DNA from: Apostichopus japonicus
Taxonomy: Eukaryota > Echinodermata > Holothuroidea > Aspidochirotida > Stichopodidae
DNA: 64,000 nt
Direction: 5' to 3'
Assembly (NCBI RefSeq): GCF_037975245.1
Contig: NC_092574.1
Coordinates: 18,262,713 to 18,326,712 of the forward strand
Each line of letters begins with the position of its first letter. Position 1 is the stretch's first letter. The translations under genes were made by a program, and so were the position numbers. The notes under the pieces are model-generated. The model saw nothing but the letters and a program-made list of their open reading frames with translations, did not search any database and was not told the origin of the DNA. This document shows positions 1-12,182 of the stretch, piece by piece.

Positions 1-49
1 GCTCTGGTTCGGTACCTTCGGTAGTCTGTAGGAATATCTTCACAAAGTC
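1..49 (-). CDS. CNBD copy A, exon 7 (cut by window edge)
   Basis: Acceptor taaccag followed by DFVKIFLQTTEGTEPE, matching DYALVFDTEMNIKEEA of the plus-strand copy. Only 16 codons and one base are in the window. Confidence 0.7.
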
Positions 50-3000
50 CTGGTTAAAAAAAATTAGAAGCTATGATCATTAACAATGTAATCTTTGTTA
101 GAACAGATAGTTTATCTTTAATTATTATGTTACAACAACTTATTTGATAAACTTTTTATTCAATTAAATAATATAACTAACAAACTGAACAGGACACATT
201 GCAGCGTATAGTTATGGTCAGCGCGATTCCATCATTTAAATCCTATCATCTCCATCTGTCAGGTGAAAGTGACTATAAAGTGAAGCAAAGAACTATAACT
301 ATAACTATAAAATGAGGAAAATAATTATAGGCTAAGAACTATAAAGTGAGGCAAAGCATTATAGGCAAAGAACTATAAAGTGAGACAAAGAACTATAGAA
401 TGAAGCAAAGAACTATAAAGCGAAGCACAGAACTATAACTATAAAATGAGGGGGGAAATGATAGGCTAAGAACTATAAAGTTAGGCAAAGCATTAGACGC
501 AAAGAACTAACTATAGAGTGAAGCAAAGAACTATAAAGTGAGGCAAATAACTGTATAGTGACGCAAAGAAATATAAAGCAAAGCTAAGAACTATAAAGAG
601 AAGCAAAGAACTATAAAGAGAAGCAAAACAAAACCTATTATTTGGTAACACAAATAAATTCAGTGTGTTGTGAAGACTCGTTGCTCAATTTATTCAACCA
701 TATAAATTTAAGGCAGCAACATTATGAATACCATGTAAATAGATATGACAAAACCATCTAAAAAGAGCTTAACAGCTTGTTCTTAAGTAGTTGAACATTA
801 TCGGCCATTTTAGCATATCTAACATAAGTTTTATGTATAGTCATATAACTCATCTAACATATGTCTATCGCATCCTGTGTAGTCATCTAACTCATCTACA
901 TCAGTGTATATTTTGTGTATAGTTTTGTGTATAGTCATCTCTTTCACCTAAAATTGTTGCATAGGTTTGTGTATAGTTATCTAACTCACCTAACATTTGT
1001 GTATAGTTTGACGTATAGTCATATCACTCATCTAACATTGTGTTTTATAATGTTGTGTATATAGTAGTATTGTAACTCATCTAACATTTATGTATAGTGT
1101 TGTGTACAGTCATCTAACTCTTTTGACACCCAAATAGGCATAGTGCTGATTGAGCCCCCCCCGCCCCCCCCCCCACCCCCTCCCCCGTCTCGTCAGATGT
1201 ACTGCACATAATGTCAGAGTGATTCCATTGAAACATTTACTTTAGGGATTCCTCTTGTTTACTTTGGTATTCGTCTGTTTGTAATGAATATACTATGAAA
1301 GATATCACCAAATACTACAACATAGAATTAATAGAATTATCCCTACCAGCAGTAAGTGACGTACATGTGTACACGTATATGTAACCACAATCAATGAAAT
1401 AGTCATAAAGGTAATTATGATTGTGTGTATGGTAACGAAGTATAACTGAGAAAAGTATTGGTCATTGTTTATAATATTGCAGAAAATGAGGGTTCCTGGA
1501 AACAGTTGTTCAGTGACGTATATTACAACTAAGACAAACGCACAGACTATAGACAGATTTCTATCAATTGTAAATGTTTGAAGCTACAAATACAAAATTA
1601 GGAGAAACTGGTCGCCTCGTCACTTGGACATTATACCTTTATATTTGCACTTGGAATATAAAGGATTACATAGATTCATTACTTTTACATACATCCTTTT
1701 CTATCATCAGCACCTCAACCTGCTTTTCAACAATAACCGTTGAGTCCCTGACGCCATCTTTCATTAGAGCATCTTCCTACAAGAACAAAATATGATCGAA
1801 TTTCGTCTGGTTATTTTATCATTGGTCTGGGTAAGATGTAGATACCAGCTTACCCAGTTGTAGCCAGTTGCTTCGAGAGAGCCAGGTTTGGGGACAGGAG
1901 AACAAGTTTATCATCTGGACCCTTTAGGAAGTGCATTATGAAAAATGAGAGTACATCGTCCTATTTTCAATATTTCCTAGGGTCCCTAATTGACCACGGA
2001 CCCCGAATCATCAAAGCATCTGACCTTCTCAACCTACCCCCACCCCCCCCCACCGGGCCGTTACCCCCTCCAAATACGCTCGCCCATCGACTTACTTATA
2101 TTGCTAACAGACATCCTCACCACAACCTACGAATACATCAACCTTGCTTTAGCGGTAGTCCTTATACAAAAGGCATACATACAATATCATCTAGATTATG
2201 ACATATATATATATATATATATATAGTCTGGTGATAATTGGCAAATCGATATATGAAGTTGGTCCACTTCTTGCATTCTCGAATGACCCCCCCCCCCCCC
2301 ACCACACCACTACTTACAAACGCTGGTGGATTATGAGCATACGTGCATGGGGTCCAGGGGCCTGTCGTATGGCCACTGGTGGAGATGAAAGGACGGATCC
2401 CCCCCCCCCCCCCCGGAAGATTTTGCGGTTTTCATCATTTCCAGATTTTATATCAACTTCAAGTCAGTAAAATATTGATATTGGACATAGACGAGCAAGT
2501 ACATTATATATAGACAGAAGTCAAAAAAAAGTTGTGTATCTTAATCCCTGTCAAGTTTTGTTTCTTTTTGACAGGGCGAATTTCATTAAGGAGGGGCACC
2601 AGGAAGGGAATCGACTATTTTGGGGGGGGGGGGGATATGTGGCCATCGCTCTCCGCCGACTCCACTTGGAGACGCCTCTCACGGCAGAGTACAACACTAG
2701 CTTGCATGAATTGAAATATCAACATAACAGTTATATATCAGCATGTTCATCTCACTTTCACTTGCATTCGATCATTGACGTATACAACTAAATAGGTGCA
2801 CATGAAGGCTACATTACCCCAAAGCTGCTCCCCTTCGTCAAAATGGCCTTCGGTATAATACTTATTTTCTTGGTTGTAGGGTCCTCTTTCATCTCCGTAA
2901 CCATGGCAGAACCGTTCAGAATTAAATAATAACGCTCAGCATGGTAGCCTTGACGGGCGAGGACTCGTTTGGCTTCAAAACTGGAATCAGCAACGGTAAG

Positions 3001-6000
3001 AAGAATATTTTTCATAAAATGGGATGAGCACTTTAGGACAAAAAATATGAACATTATTTGTATAGTTTACAATGTGCTTCTTAACAATATACGAAGCAGC
3101 TTGTTGTTGTAAGCGCTGCACTTTTCTTCACGATTCTCACTATTGCCGCTAAATATGCTAGAAAATTCAATTATTGGTCACTCATATTCAAAGTTACTCT
3201 GACTTCTCTGCTGATAGACAAATGTTTAAGGGATATCACTAAGATGTCATGATGCATACAGTGGCTGGAACGTTCGTTTTAATACATTAATTCCCATGTG
3301 TGTACGTATAACCTACCGCATGCATCTACACGATGGAAGACTGTGAGATAAGCCTATAGCTATTCTATCTTACATGCGTGCGTTTGTTTTTTATTCTGTT
3401 CGAGTACTTGAACAAAAGAATTCCAGGTCCTCGGTTGTGATTTCTAAAGAATCACCACGTCCTCGGAAGAATTCTATTGTATGGGGTATTGTTAAGGTTA
3501 GGGTACGTGGATTGAACAATGGAAAATACAATGGGGTCCTCGGTCTTAATGTAATACAAACATGTGTGTGTATGTGTAAAACAATCGTTAAAGGTAATTT
3601 GCATGACAAGTTGTCAGAAACGATAAACTCTTATAATCTATTGCAACACACTTATTTTCCCTTTCAATTGTCACAAAATGATGCTATTGTTTCTGCAACA
3701 CTTATAAACATGACGGGTTTAATGATCCCCTTTCCATTTTTTAATTTATTTTAATTCACGTACGCTAATTATCTCTTGAATCATTAGCAGACGACAGTTA
3801 CTGTAATATGGTATTGAGGGCGTAATCAACTTTTATCTTTTTACCGTTGTTCCAAAGGTAATTCACTTTTTTAATCTATGCTGTTTATATATCATCTCTT
3901 TCCGGTTCAAACAGACCTACGTCATATTTTCCTACGTACCTAATGGCTTGCCTTCATCATGTGATATGGGAAGTTAGAAGTATTAATAATTGTTGCCAAT
4001 AAAATGGATGTACATGCATAGTAAATCAATCATTAATTTTCTAATTAATAATGAAGGCGTGTAATTGTGCACCTTCGATTCATGATAATTACCGTTGCAA
4101 AATTAATGTTAGGACTAATTAAAGAATGATTGGCTAAATGCAAATGATTGAGATTATGATTAATTTGTTTGTTTGCTCTTTCTTTTCTTTTTCAAATGGG
4201 GCGGCGAATAATTAAAAACATATCTATAAATATTAGACCAATATGGAGCTCGTTTTTTTTTAATCCATTCAATCTCAGTTCAACCCAGTTCAAACTGCAC
4301 GGGAATGCTTAAAAGGAAAAGTTTCTTATTGACCGATGAGAGAAGGAACACACATTCTATAAGCATCCTGGTAAACTTTGCTTTCAAATTCCTTATGTAT
4401 CGTTTTCGATTTGAAGAAGTTGACATATTTTGTACTGAAAGTGAACTTGCAGCAAACAGGTGTGACGTCATAGATGTAATTGGAACAATGTTATCTTTTT
4501 TTTTTTTCATCATGAAAATTTCGATCAAATTTTCTTCTACAAATTGGAATGGATTAACATATAATATAACCATTGGCATATTGATAGCTTCACATCGCCC
4601 AAAGCAAAAGTTGAAACCTTTTCCAATCCAAGCTCACAACAAATACAGTGAGAAATAGAGAGATAAAAACAGTGACAGCTGTGACTATGCAACTGCAATG
4701 TCACGCCAGTTTGCTTTAAGTTGATTAAAGCTAAAGGTTGTTACAAATTTCAACTATCAACATCTCGTAAACTTAATTTAAAAATTTCATGGCCAATTTT
4801 ACCGGGAGGTTTAGAAAGGGTTCTTCCTTCATCAATCTTTTTCTCTAGAAAGTCTTTCCTATCAATATATACTGGGCATGATCTTGTTCTTGAGGAACTG
4901 TGGCACACGGCTTGCTACTGCAGGGTCGTTATATTGCTTTAGTACTAAAGGATGTAGTTGTATACATTATCATATCACTCGTTAGGAAAAATGAGCATAT
5001 CTATACATCAGTTAAATATAATTTCTCCCTATATTTACATTTTTTTTTCTTATAATTTGCCTTTAAAGGGGTTCGGAAGGAACGCAATATACTGGCACCA
5101 ATTGAAAACGAATCTAAAAGCTGATATTTCTTCACATAAACGTTGCCAACATAACTATTTACTTGTCATTTTTTCATCATTCGTTTCTGAATAGCAGCAA
5201 GGGGCAAAGTTACACAAAAAATATAGGAAATCTTGAATTCTAACATTGAAGTTGACAGTTTTGCATATTCTCATTATGGTCTGAAGAAACTTACGAACGC
5301 CTCCAAATGAGATTATATACCTATGTCTTTGATTATATTGCATACCGAGATTCAAAACGATTGTCGATATCAAAGATACCTCGTTAAACTTACACATTAT
5401 AGCAGAATTGTCGTGTAATTTGCTTACCATTCGTACCATCCAACTTTAACTAGAGACTGTTGCATCGTCAGAGGGAATTCGGAAAACACATCAACAACGT
5501 TTCGTAAATTCACCAAGGCCTGTAAAATACATCAAATAAAAACTGAAAAATCAGAAACTTTATATTTCTTCTTTATTCTATGAGAAAAAAAGAGGTATAG
5601 TGTTGTAATATATTTAGAGTCTTTTTGTTAATGGTAATCAAAATTAAACAATGTAATTAAAGCAACTATACAGTAGTTTCATGAATTAAGTTATAATTCA
5701 CTTTACAGAGTGAGTGCATGGACATCTTAAATTGATCATTTGCAAATACAGATACGCGTATATGGAGTTGTGTGTAATCACGAAACTGCAATTAAGGTGT
5801 CAAGACTTTACAGTGTAATGTTGGAAAATACATTAATGTACTTCAACTGCAAATGAATTCGACCAATACTTTATAGACGAGAGAGGTAGTAACACAGCGT
5901 ATGTGAGTCATTCCCCGTGCCACTCCTAAAACCTCCCCTCACCCCCCCCCCGACCATCCGTTGTCTCCACACGTAACCACTCATCTCACCCTAGTCCAAT

Positions 6001-7948
6001 ACGGCATAACTTTTTCATGCACTATGATACGCGGCAACATAGTATTGATTTGGTATTCCATTGTTGACAGTTAACAAGTTCTTATCTCTTTCTGTTTTCG
6101 TAATTCAGTGTATTGGGAGGGGGAGATTTGAGGGGGGAGGTGGAGGGGGAGGTGAGTCCTTACCTTATGTAAGCAGCTCTCGCTTCTCTGTTCAAAAGGA
6201 AGACGCAGGATTCTTCTGACGTCATTTGAGATTTGTTGCTAAGAGAAAACAAGAAAACAAAATGTTAAGATATCAGAAAAGACAGCAGACAGTCGACGCG
6301 TGAAAGGTTTTTTATTGTTACTCTAACAGTACTAAAAATAATAGAGTTGTTTGTCTCTCTCATCAGACATGGATTTGTAAACCTCTCTTGCTCTCATCAA
6401 ATACATAGCCAGGCTCAACATGGATAGGAGCTAGCTGATTGTTTCTTAAGCGATAACGATGTCTGAAATATGAAATGTGGCAGTGTATTCGCTTTGACTG
6501 GATGAGCTTATCGCATCATATGGTAAACTGTGATGTCATACATGAAATACAACTTTGTGATTGGATGTTATTTTATGTAGGTATATTGTACGTATAGTAC
6601 GTACCTATGACCAAGTGACTTCAAAAAAGCTAAATAATGATTCCAATTGTGATGGAGTAATAATTGCATAAAAACAATGACAATTTGATATGTTGTCCAT
6701 GTGTGATATCTCAAATACTTCTAATTTAATTCTAAAATAATTCCTAAATCTCAAATAGTAATAAATAATAGGGATTTATCTAATCGAGATGTATCAATGC
6801 TTTCCATTCTTATAGTTGCTCTCTGTTACGTATTATTAAAACGATATTTATTTCGTTATCTCTTTAAGCATACATAGGAACGAGCTACGTAACTATTTCA
6901 TTAATGACTACTCTTCATCATTAACGATTCCTTGAATAAATGGCAAAATGCTCTTGTGACGTCACATCAACTTCCTTTAGATTAGCTCTTTGCGTTTCAT
7001 GTTTTCAATGTTAAGATGTTTCGTATTCGATATTTATCTCTCCCATTGACACATTGAACAAACTAACATGCCTTCCTAGATTTTTCTCCAAATAAATTAG
7101 GGGGAAATGAGCAAGTAATAAATGAAGCCATTTGTTTCTTATGAGACTACACAGACACAGCACACGTTTCATTCCATTTTTTAGCATTATCACGTACGGA
7201 AATAGGAAAAAAAAATAAACATTGCGTTGGCAAGGTACAGTATGAAAGTACATGTTTTATGATTTTAATATCCAATAAAATCAATACAAAACACTTTCCA
7301 AAGCAATTCAGAAAGCTGACTTGAACAATTTAGTAAACTTGTTATTTTGAACTGTGAAATCACTTTGCGCATGCCCAGGTGGAATCATGCGCCGTCTTAT
7401 TGTTACTGTGTTGAGAACAATACTGGTGTAGATGAAAGTCCCATCCAAATGAAAAAAAAACAATACTCATCTCAATTGTTTACCTCTTGGTTAGCTTTGA
7501 ACACTCCTGGATCGAAAATGATCTTCGTGTCGGTGGCTAACGCTGATTTAGCCAACAATACTGCAGCCTGTATCGAATCAGGTTGTGACGTCAGATCCTC
7601 ACCAATGGAAGGGATGACGGCGCACTTCGTCCTTGCGCTATCTTTTGCGCGCATAACTGCTCGTATCATAATCTGGATGATACGGACAGCATGACGAAAC
7701 TTTTCGAGCAGCTAAACATATCAAGAAGGGAAATCGAAAATAGAAAGCGATCAAAACATTATTTGTATACCATTGTTTGAAAAAGTTCGCTTTAATATGA
7801 AATCCTTTTAAAATAATTAGCTTGTTTCTTTCAACAAAAATTTAGCAAATATCTAAGTCAGCCACTTAAGTATTACATAACCATATAGCTAAAGAAAAGG
7901 TAGTGTATGTTACAGCATGTAAATGTTAAAATTGATGGTCTAACGTTT

Positions 7949-8000
<52 letters not shown>

Positions 8001-9006
8001 ATATATACCAGCAAACAGACAGAGAGACATAGCCTACAAATACATAGGTTTCAAATAACACATATGTTTGACGACTCGATAGGTCGATAACACCTTCACA
8101 TGATTTGGATTAGAACTTGGTGTGACAATTATATACCTTATTATCTAAATGTAGGGAAAAAATGAGCATCGAGTCATGCATGCATGTTTCCTAAACCTGA
8201 TCAGTTTGAAAAGAGTAAAGAGATTTCTGACCAGCTCGGGATTCGAACCAAATGACCTCGGGATCAAGTCTTTGTGTTCCATCATGCAACTGAGCTATTA
8301 AAATATATAAAACTGATGTGAGAAGCCATATAGTTCCTTGTGAACCGTGTTACCGGAGATAATATAACATTCGAAAAGACAGGAAGTCAGATTAGCTTGA
8401 GTTCATGAACTTTATAAATAAAATAGAATAGAATATATTTACTTGAGGCTTTGGCGGCGTCAAACTCTTGACCAGTCTGGTAAGACTGGAATTATTCGGA
8501 GGAAAACTAATCCGCTTAGATAGGTTAGTCACATAATCTGAGCCTCGTCGCCATGGAGATTGTGGACTGTCTTTCGACAATGTTGAATATCTGTGCATAA
8601 GTCGCCGTTTTTCCTGAAGTGGAATGTATGGTAGTGAGTCATTTCGAAGTACACGCATTGGTCGATAATTCTCCAGCTGATTTGTAAACATTTGGTGATA
8701 TCGACTTAGCGGTTTTTCATAACCGGTATGTTCGGTATGACGATTAAATTGATGTTGTTCTTTCGCGAAACTGTTACTTAATCTGACCCTTTGTATGAGG
8801 TTCTTATCATCATCTTGTGTCGTGTTCTTACGTTGAATCAACTTCATCAAGTGATCCGTTCTACGTGATCCACGAAAAGATCCTCTCAGTGTTGATGACG
8901 ATTGACTTATGTGTGACGTAGATGTATCCATGGTAGCAGTCCTCTGAATTGGGAATGGACTATTTGCGTTAAGTATTGATGAGGATTTGTGGGTAATGAA
9001 CGCCAT
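1..9006 (-). CDS. CNBD2-like cyclic nucleotide-binding domain protein, copy A (partial, 7 exons)
   Basis: Hand-built gene model; coding exons in order are 9006-8453+10 (that is 8443-9006), 7484-7711, 6164-6238, 5428-5519, 2818-2980, 1693-1776 and 1-49 (cut by the window edge). All introns are GT-AG and all phases join without a frameshift. About 418 residues are visible: a Ser/Arg-rich low-complexity N-terminus (1-188), a helical linker (189-319), then a cyclic nucleotide-binding beta-roll (about 320-400). The phosphate-binding cassette is present, with Phe-Gly-Glu (373-375) across a splice site and Arg384 in VRDSTV. The linker and beta-roll align exon by exon with the plus-strand gene at 25665-49639, so the two are paralogues. 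The family (CNBD2) is soluble and sensed to bind cAMP/cGMP; the biological role here is inferred only. The remaining C-terminal half lies left of the window. The start is taken at 9006 (context AAAATGG); an in-frame ATG at 9090 lies beyond a 15-bp repeat. Confidence 0.85.
272..632. repeat. Degenerate tandem repeat, about 20 bp unit
   Basis: Many imperfect copies of a unit close to GAACTATAAAGTGAAGCAAA follow each other, with variants and short spacers. It lies in the intron between exons 6 and 7 of the minus-strand CNBD gene. Confidence 0.85.
820..1125. repeat. Degenerate tandem repeat, TGTGTATAGTCATCTAACTC type
   Basis: Repeated TGTGTATAGT / CATCTAACTCATCTAACAT blocks in variable spacing. 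A C-rich run follows at 1157-1192. Same intron as the 272-632 repeat. Confidence 0.8.
1693..1776 (-). CDS. CNBD copy A, exon 6: phosphate-binding cassette
   Basis: 28 codons, phase 0 to 0, acceptor cttgtag, donor gtatgt. It starts EDAL (the Glu follows Phe-Gly of exon 5) and holds VRDSTVIVEKQVEVLMIEK. Its length of 84 bp and its phase are identical to those of exon 37800-37883 in the paralogue. The cassette Glu and Arg are both kept. Confidence 0.85.
1777..2817. other. Intron with C/G runs and a TA microsatellite
   Basis: Intron of the minus-strand CNBD gene. It contains homopolymer C runs near 2036, 2287 and 2400, a G run near 2622 and (TA)n at 2203-2224. No exon or transposon coding was seen. 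Confidence 0.6.
2818..2980 (-). CDS. CNBD copy A, exon 5: first half of the beta-roll
   Basis: One base plus 54 codons, from FEAKRVLARQGYHAERYYLI to TKGSSFG; acceptor gattccag, donor gtaatg. It covers beta strands 1 to 5 of the cyclic nucleotide domain with the Gly-rich turn and ILNG. In the plus-strand copy the same stretch is two exons (36376-36449, 37409-37464), so an intron differs here. The strand 4 to 5 loop is longer than in the paralogue. Confidence 0.85.
2981..5427. other. Intron of CNBD copy A, with dispersed repeat and AT-rich island
   Basis: Holds a copy of a dispersed repeat shared with 34386-34512 (here 3439-3560) and an island at 3950-4170 dense in TAAT-type sites with an ATGCAAAT octamer. 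A perfect TGACGTCA lies at 4463-4470. Open frames here are short and unrecognised. Confidence 0.5.
5428..5519 (-). CDS. CNBD copy A, exon 4
   Basis: 30 codons plus two bases, acceptor ttttacag and donor gtaagc. VVDVFSEFPLTMQQSL and VGWYE match SVEEFAKFPPELQKRL and YAWYE of the paralogue. Both copies end in TG with a phase-2 intron that completes a Cys codon. Confidence 0.85.
6164..6238 (-). CDS. CNBD copy A, exon 3
   Basis: 25 codons, phase 0 to 0, with acceptor ctcttag and donor gtaagg. NDVRRILRLPFEQRSE corresponds to NKIKELLRIPEDDRTL of the plus-strand copy, where it is part of a longer exon. Confidence 0.8.
7484..7711 (-). CDS. CNBD copy A, exon 2
   Basis: 76 codons, phase 0 to 0, from LLEKFRHAVRII to KANQE. 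Acceptor tttag and donor gtaaac. The start matches the QLKARAVKWLCYI segment of the paralogue. The paralogue has an intron inside this region that this copy lacks. A perfect TGACGTCA lies inside the exon (7586-7593). Confidence 0.8.
7951..8007. repeat. (TA)n microsatellite
   Basis: Almost pure TA dinucleotide run with one TT interruption, in the first intron of the minus-strand CNBD gene. Confidence 0.95.
8228..8310 (-). repeat. tRNA-derived sequence (SINE head or tRNA pseudogene)
   Basis: On the minus strand an A-box-like TAGCTCAGTTG is followed about 40 bp later by a perfect B box GGTTCGAATCC. The acceptor stem does not pair and no clean anticodon arm forms, so this is more likely a SINE head or decayed tRNA copy than a working tRNA gene. 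It lies in intron 1 of CNBD copy A. Confidence 0.6.
8443..9006 (-). CDS. CNBD copy A, exon 1 (N-terminal, low complexity)
   Basis: The 188-codon first coding exon begins MAFITHKSSS and ends LTPPKPQ before a gtaaat donor, phase 0. It is rich in Ser, Arg, Gln and Asn and shows no recognisable domain, signal peptide or membrane segment; it looks intrinsically disordered. The frame stays open upstream to an ATG at 9090, but that stretch is made of three copies of a 15-bp repeat, so the shorter start is preferred. Confidence 0.7.
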
Positions 9007-9009
9007 TTT

Positions 9010-9076
9010 ATGAAACTTCCGTAGTATAATATTCCGTAGTATAATATTCCGTATAACTTTCGTAGTATAATATTCC
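9010..9076. repeat. 15-bp tandem repeat just upstream of copy A start
   Basis: CGTAGTATAATATTC occurs three times, two directly adjacent and one after a short spacer. It produces the repeated RNIIL residues if translation starts at the upstream ATG (9090). Confidence 0.8.
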
Positions 9077-9199
9077 AAGGTTTGCGACACGAATTTGCAA
9101 ACTTTGAATGCTGGATGAGTAGGTCAATTTTGGCCTCTTTTCGCCCCTTTCTTGTCCCGACCAAAAACTTACTGAAATATGTAAGATTGTCCTTCAGTA

Positions 9200-9309
9200 T
9201 GACGTCACACCAATGTTTTACTTTAAGACGTAAGATTGCTGTTAGTACATGAAGTCAAATCACTGTTTGATCGATGACGTCAAATTCCTGTTGAGAGTAT
9301 AATACGTCA
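9200..9309. promoter_or_regulatory. Probable promoter-proximal CRE cluster of CNBD copy A
   Basis: Two perfect TGACGTCA palindromes (9200-9207 and 9275-9282) and an ACGTCA half site (9304-9309) lie about 195 to 300 bp upstream of the chosen start. TGACGTCA is the consensus site for CREB/ATF bZIP factors. Promoter function is inferred from position. Confidence 0.5.
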
Positions 9310-12182
9310 CTGGAGTATAAAGTGACTTACATGCTGTTTTAGTATACGAAATACCACTGTAATGAATCACACGCGTCTAACATATTGATCGAACGTAATT
9401 GAATACAGTGGACATAGCAGTGCGAGAATAGTGATGTGAATAAGTTATATCATGAACAGATCGACTCAATAAGACTTATGCCTCTATGGTATTCATATAC
9501 CGTACGTTACTGGAGAACATTACACAGTTTAAGTAATTCAAAATCTCTCTGTACGTTTTGAATGTCCAACATACTGTGACGTGTCTTACAACACAATTCA
9601 GGCGTTTTTAAATTTAACTGACAACTTTTAAATAATTCCATATTTTCCTGGTAGAAAAACAAAAGAATATAAATTATCAACACGGTAATCCGTTGTATAG
9701 AACAATACAACATATCCAAAACGCTCATGGAAGATATTATATATACTCAAGTTCCAATCTATATATGCAAACGTCTTCTCTCTAAACAGTTTTACTATCA
9801 GGGTCACCGGTACCTTCACCATACAACTCTACCTTGGCTTGGTTGAGACCAACTGTAGACAGTTAAACAACTAGAAATCGAAGGTGCAGCATCTCATTGA
9901 TGTTAAAAATCTCCATGGCAACTAGTAGGGATCACGGCCACGTCTATACTGGTCCATAATATAATTCAACCGTTCAAAGACAACTTTTCTTTTCATTTTA
10001 TTCTATTGAATTGAAAGGGAGATGTAACCAGCTACCTTTCTTAAGATAATCCGATTGTGGTCTATGCCTTTAAGAGGGTTCTATTTATCTATTAGTAATC
10101 AACAAACGTGGTGGACCCTGCACACATCTGTACATGCATGTAGCTACCGTATTGGTAGATGTAAGTTTAAAGGTGAAGTGAAGCTCTGGATGGCTTAAAA
10201 AGGTCATCAAGTATATTGACCACAAATTTTAGCATGCTTGAATTTGCTAGAAATTTCCAAAAATAACTTTTCTAGAGTCTATCATCATCCAAGTTATTCC
10301 TTTTCATTTTTTTACTTGAGAAAACAGACAATTTTAGACATCAGTATCGAAAAACAGCTTTTATAAAGCGGTTGTAAAATTCGTCTCGAAATTAAAACAA
10401 TGATTTCCATTATCTGACTTGCTAGGATATTTGGGAGCGATATACTGCTATGACCTATAACCTTTAAAGTCAAGACTGAGGCTATTACAGGTTCTTTCTT
10501 ATATATTATTCACTATGCCACAAATACTAGAGTTTATAGACTGACTCGAATTCGAGCTACAATCAGGAGTACTACAAGTCTGACACAACGTTTCTTTGGC
10601 GATGAACTGCGCAAATAAGGCAGACTAACTCAATTGTGTTACCACCAATCGATACCTATTTATTTAACTTTATTGTGCAACCTCTCCCCCACCCCCACCA
10701 CCACCCACAACAATGAAAGTCGTATTTCAGTTGGTGAACTCATGCATAGAATACTAATGCTAAACGTAGAACTTCATTGTCATTGGTTTCTGTTATAGTT
10801 CAAAGAGACAAATACGCCACCACTTCCCAGGTAATTTTCCCCTGTCTTTGTGTGGATGATGTGGTGTGATTTTTTACATCGATGGCACTTTTATTCATGA
10901 AAGTGTTGCCATTCGCTGATATTTGAATATAAATTCTCTAGGTTTCTAAAAATTACGGTAGAAAAAAAAGTTTTCGAGACGTTAAAACAATTCGATGTGA
11001 CAGTTAATTATAGCAAATCTAATATCTCGTGACATCAATGAAATAACTTTCATGTTGCCCCCGTGAATTCTAGCCAGAGCAAGACGGCTTCATATGTGTC
11101 ATTTTTCCTCGTTCTGCAATTATTCATTTCTTTCTCTCGCCAAGTTACTTATAACCGGTATATGTCTATTAAAATGTCAATTTCAAATATCCAAACGTCA
11201 AAAAAAAAAAAAAAAAAAAATTGACAGTTGCGGTGGGAATGGGGGTATTGGCGCAAACTATCGTAATACAAGATCTGTAATTTTCTTTGTATTTGATTTG
11301 TCGGTATTCTTCATCTAGTGATCACGCAAGATAAAAGCGCTCCTAGAAGTATAATTTAATCAATCAAGTACCATCTTGAGGTGCGGTCATCATTCTTCAT
11401 GTTCGAATGACATTCATATCAAAGTTGAGCATAAGGGCCAGAAAACAAGGCAAAAGATTAGCGGGGGGGGGGGGGGGGGAAACATGTTGCTCCGGTTCGA
11501 AAATTCATGCGAATCGAACGAAATATTGAAAGGTGTTAATACGGACGTCGAAGTTGCCGCAGCAACGAGATTATTCTGGAGGCATATCGCAAGGGAGCAA
11601 AGCTGCGATTATTCCTAATAACTACATCAATCTTCTACTTGTGACGTGGAATTGGATTAGGCCTACGCAGTTACAAAGTTTTATACCTGAAATGTTTTTT
11701 TTTTATTTTGCTTTTCCTGTAAAACTTTTTCTTTAAACTTTTCTTGGCCTGTGCTATGATTGCGCGTTCGTGATCAAAATCTTTAAATAATCATAGAATT
11801 TGGGAAAGTCTTATCAGGCGTTTCATATTTCTGTGCAGTTATAGCCCATCCCTGGTTGTATACTAATACTCTACGTGCTTTCCAAACCCAGCGGCTATTC
11901 CGTCTCCTCTGGGGTGAGGGATGGTATAGGGTTATTTACAGCAGAGGGAGGGGAGAGGGGGTAGTGATACCCGCTAGAACGGAGGAAAATTCGTAACGTA
12001 GGAAAGTCTATTGGAAGTTCCAGATCTCTATAGTACGTGCACAACATCATATGTACGAGTACAAGTAGAATGTTCTTGATGTGTGTACGCTGAGTACGTG
12101 GCTCTCACTGACATGAGTATGAGTGTACACTGGTAACCAGCCTGCGCTATAGTAATACCGCATTATTCAGCGGCAGCGGGTT
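9310..12182. other. Intergenic stretch, no gene recognised
   Basis: AT-rich sequence with a poly-A run near 11202 and a G run near 11462. Open frames are short, without domains. It separates the CNBD copy A promoter from the retrotransposon at 12183. Confidence 0.5.

Noticed and set aside
3374-3754. 126-codon plus-strand frame
   Set aside because: Overlaps a dispersed repeat (3439-3560), no domain, no splice context.
7347-7694. Plus-strand open frame of 115 codons
   Set aside because: It lies opposite the well-supported exon 7484-7711 of CNBD copy A.
8228-8310. Functional tRNA gene
   Set aside because: A and B boxes are present, but the acceptor and anticodon stems do not pair; called as SINE or pseudogene instead.
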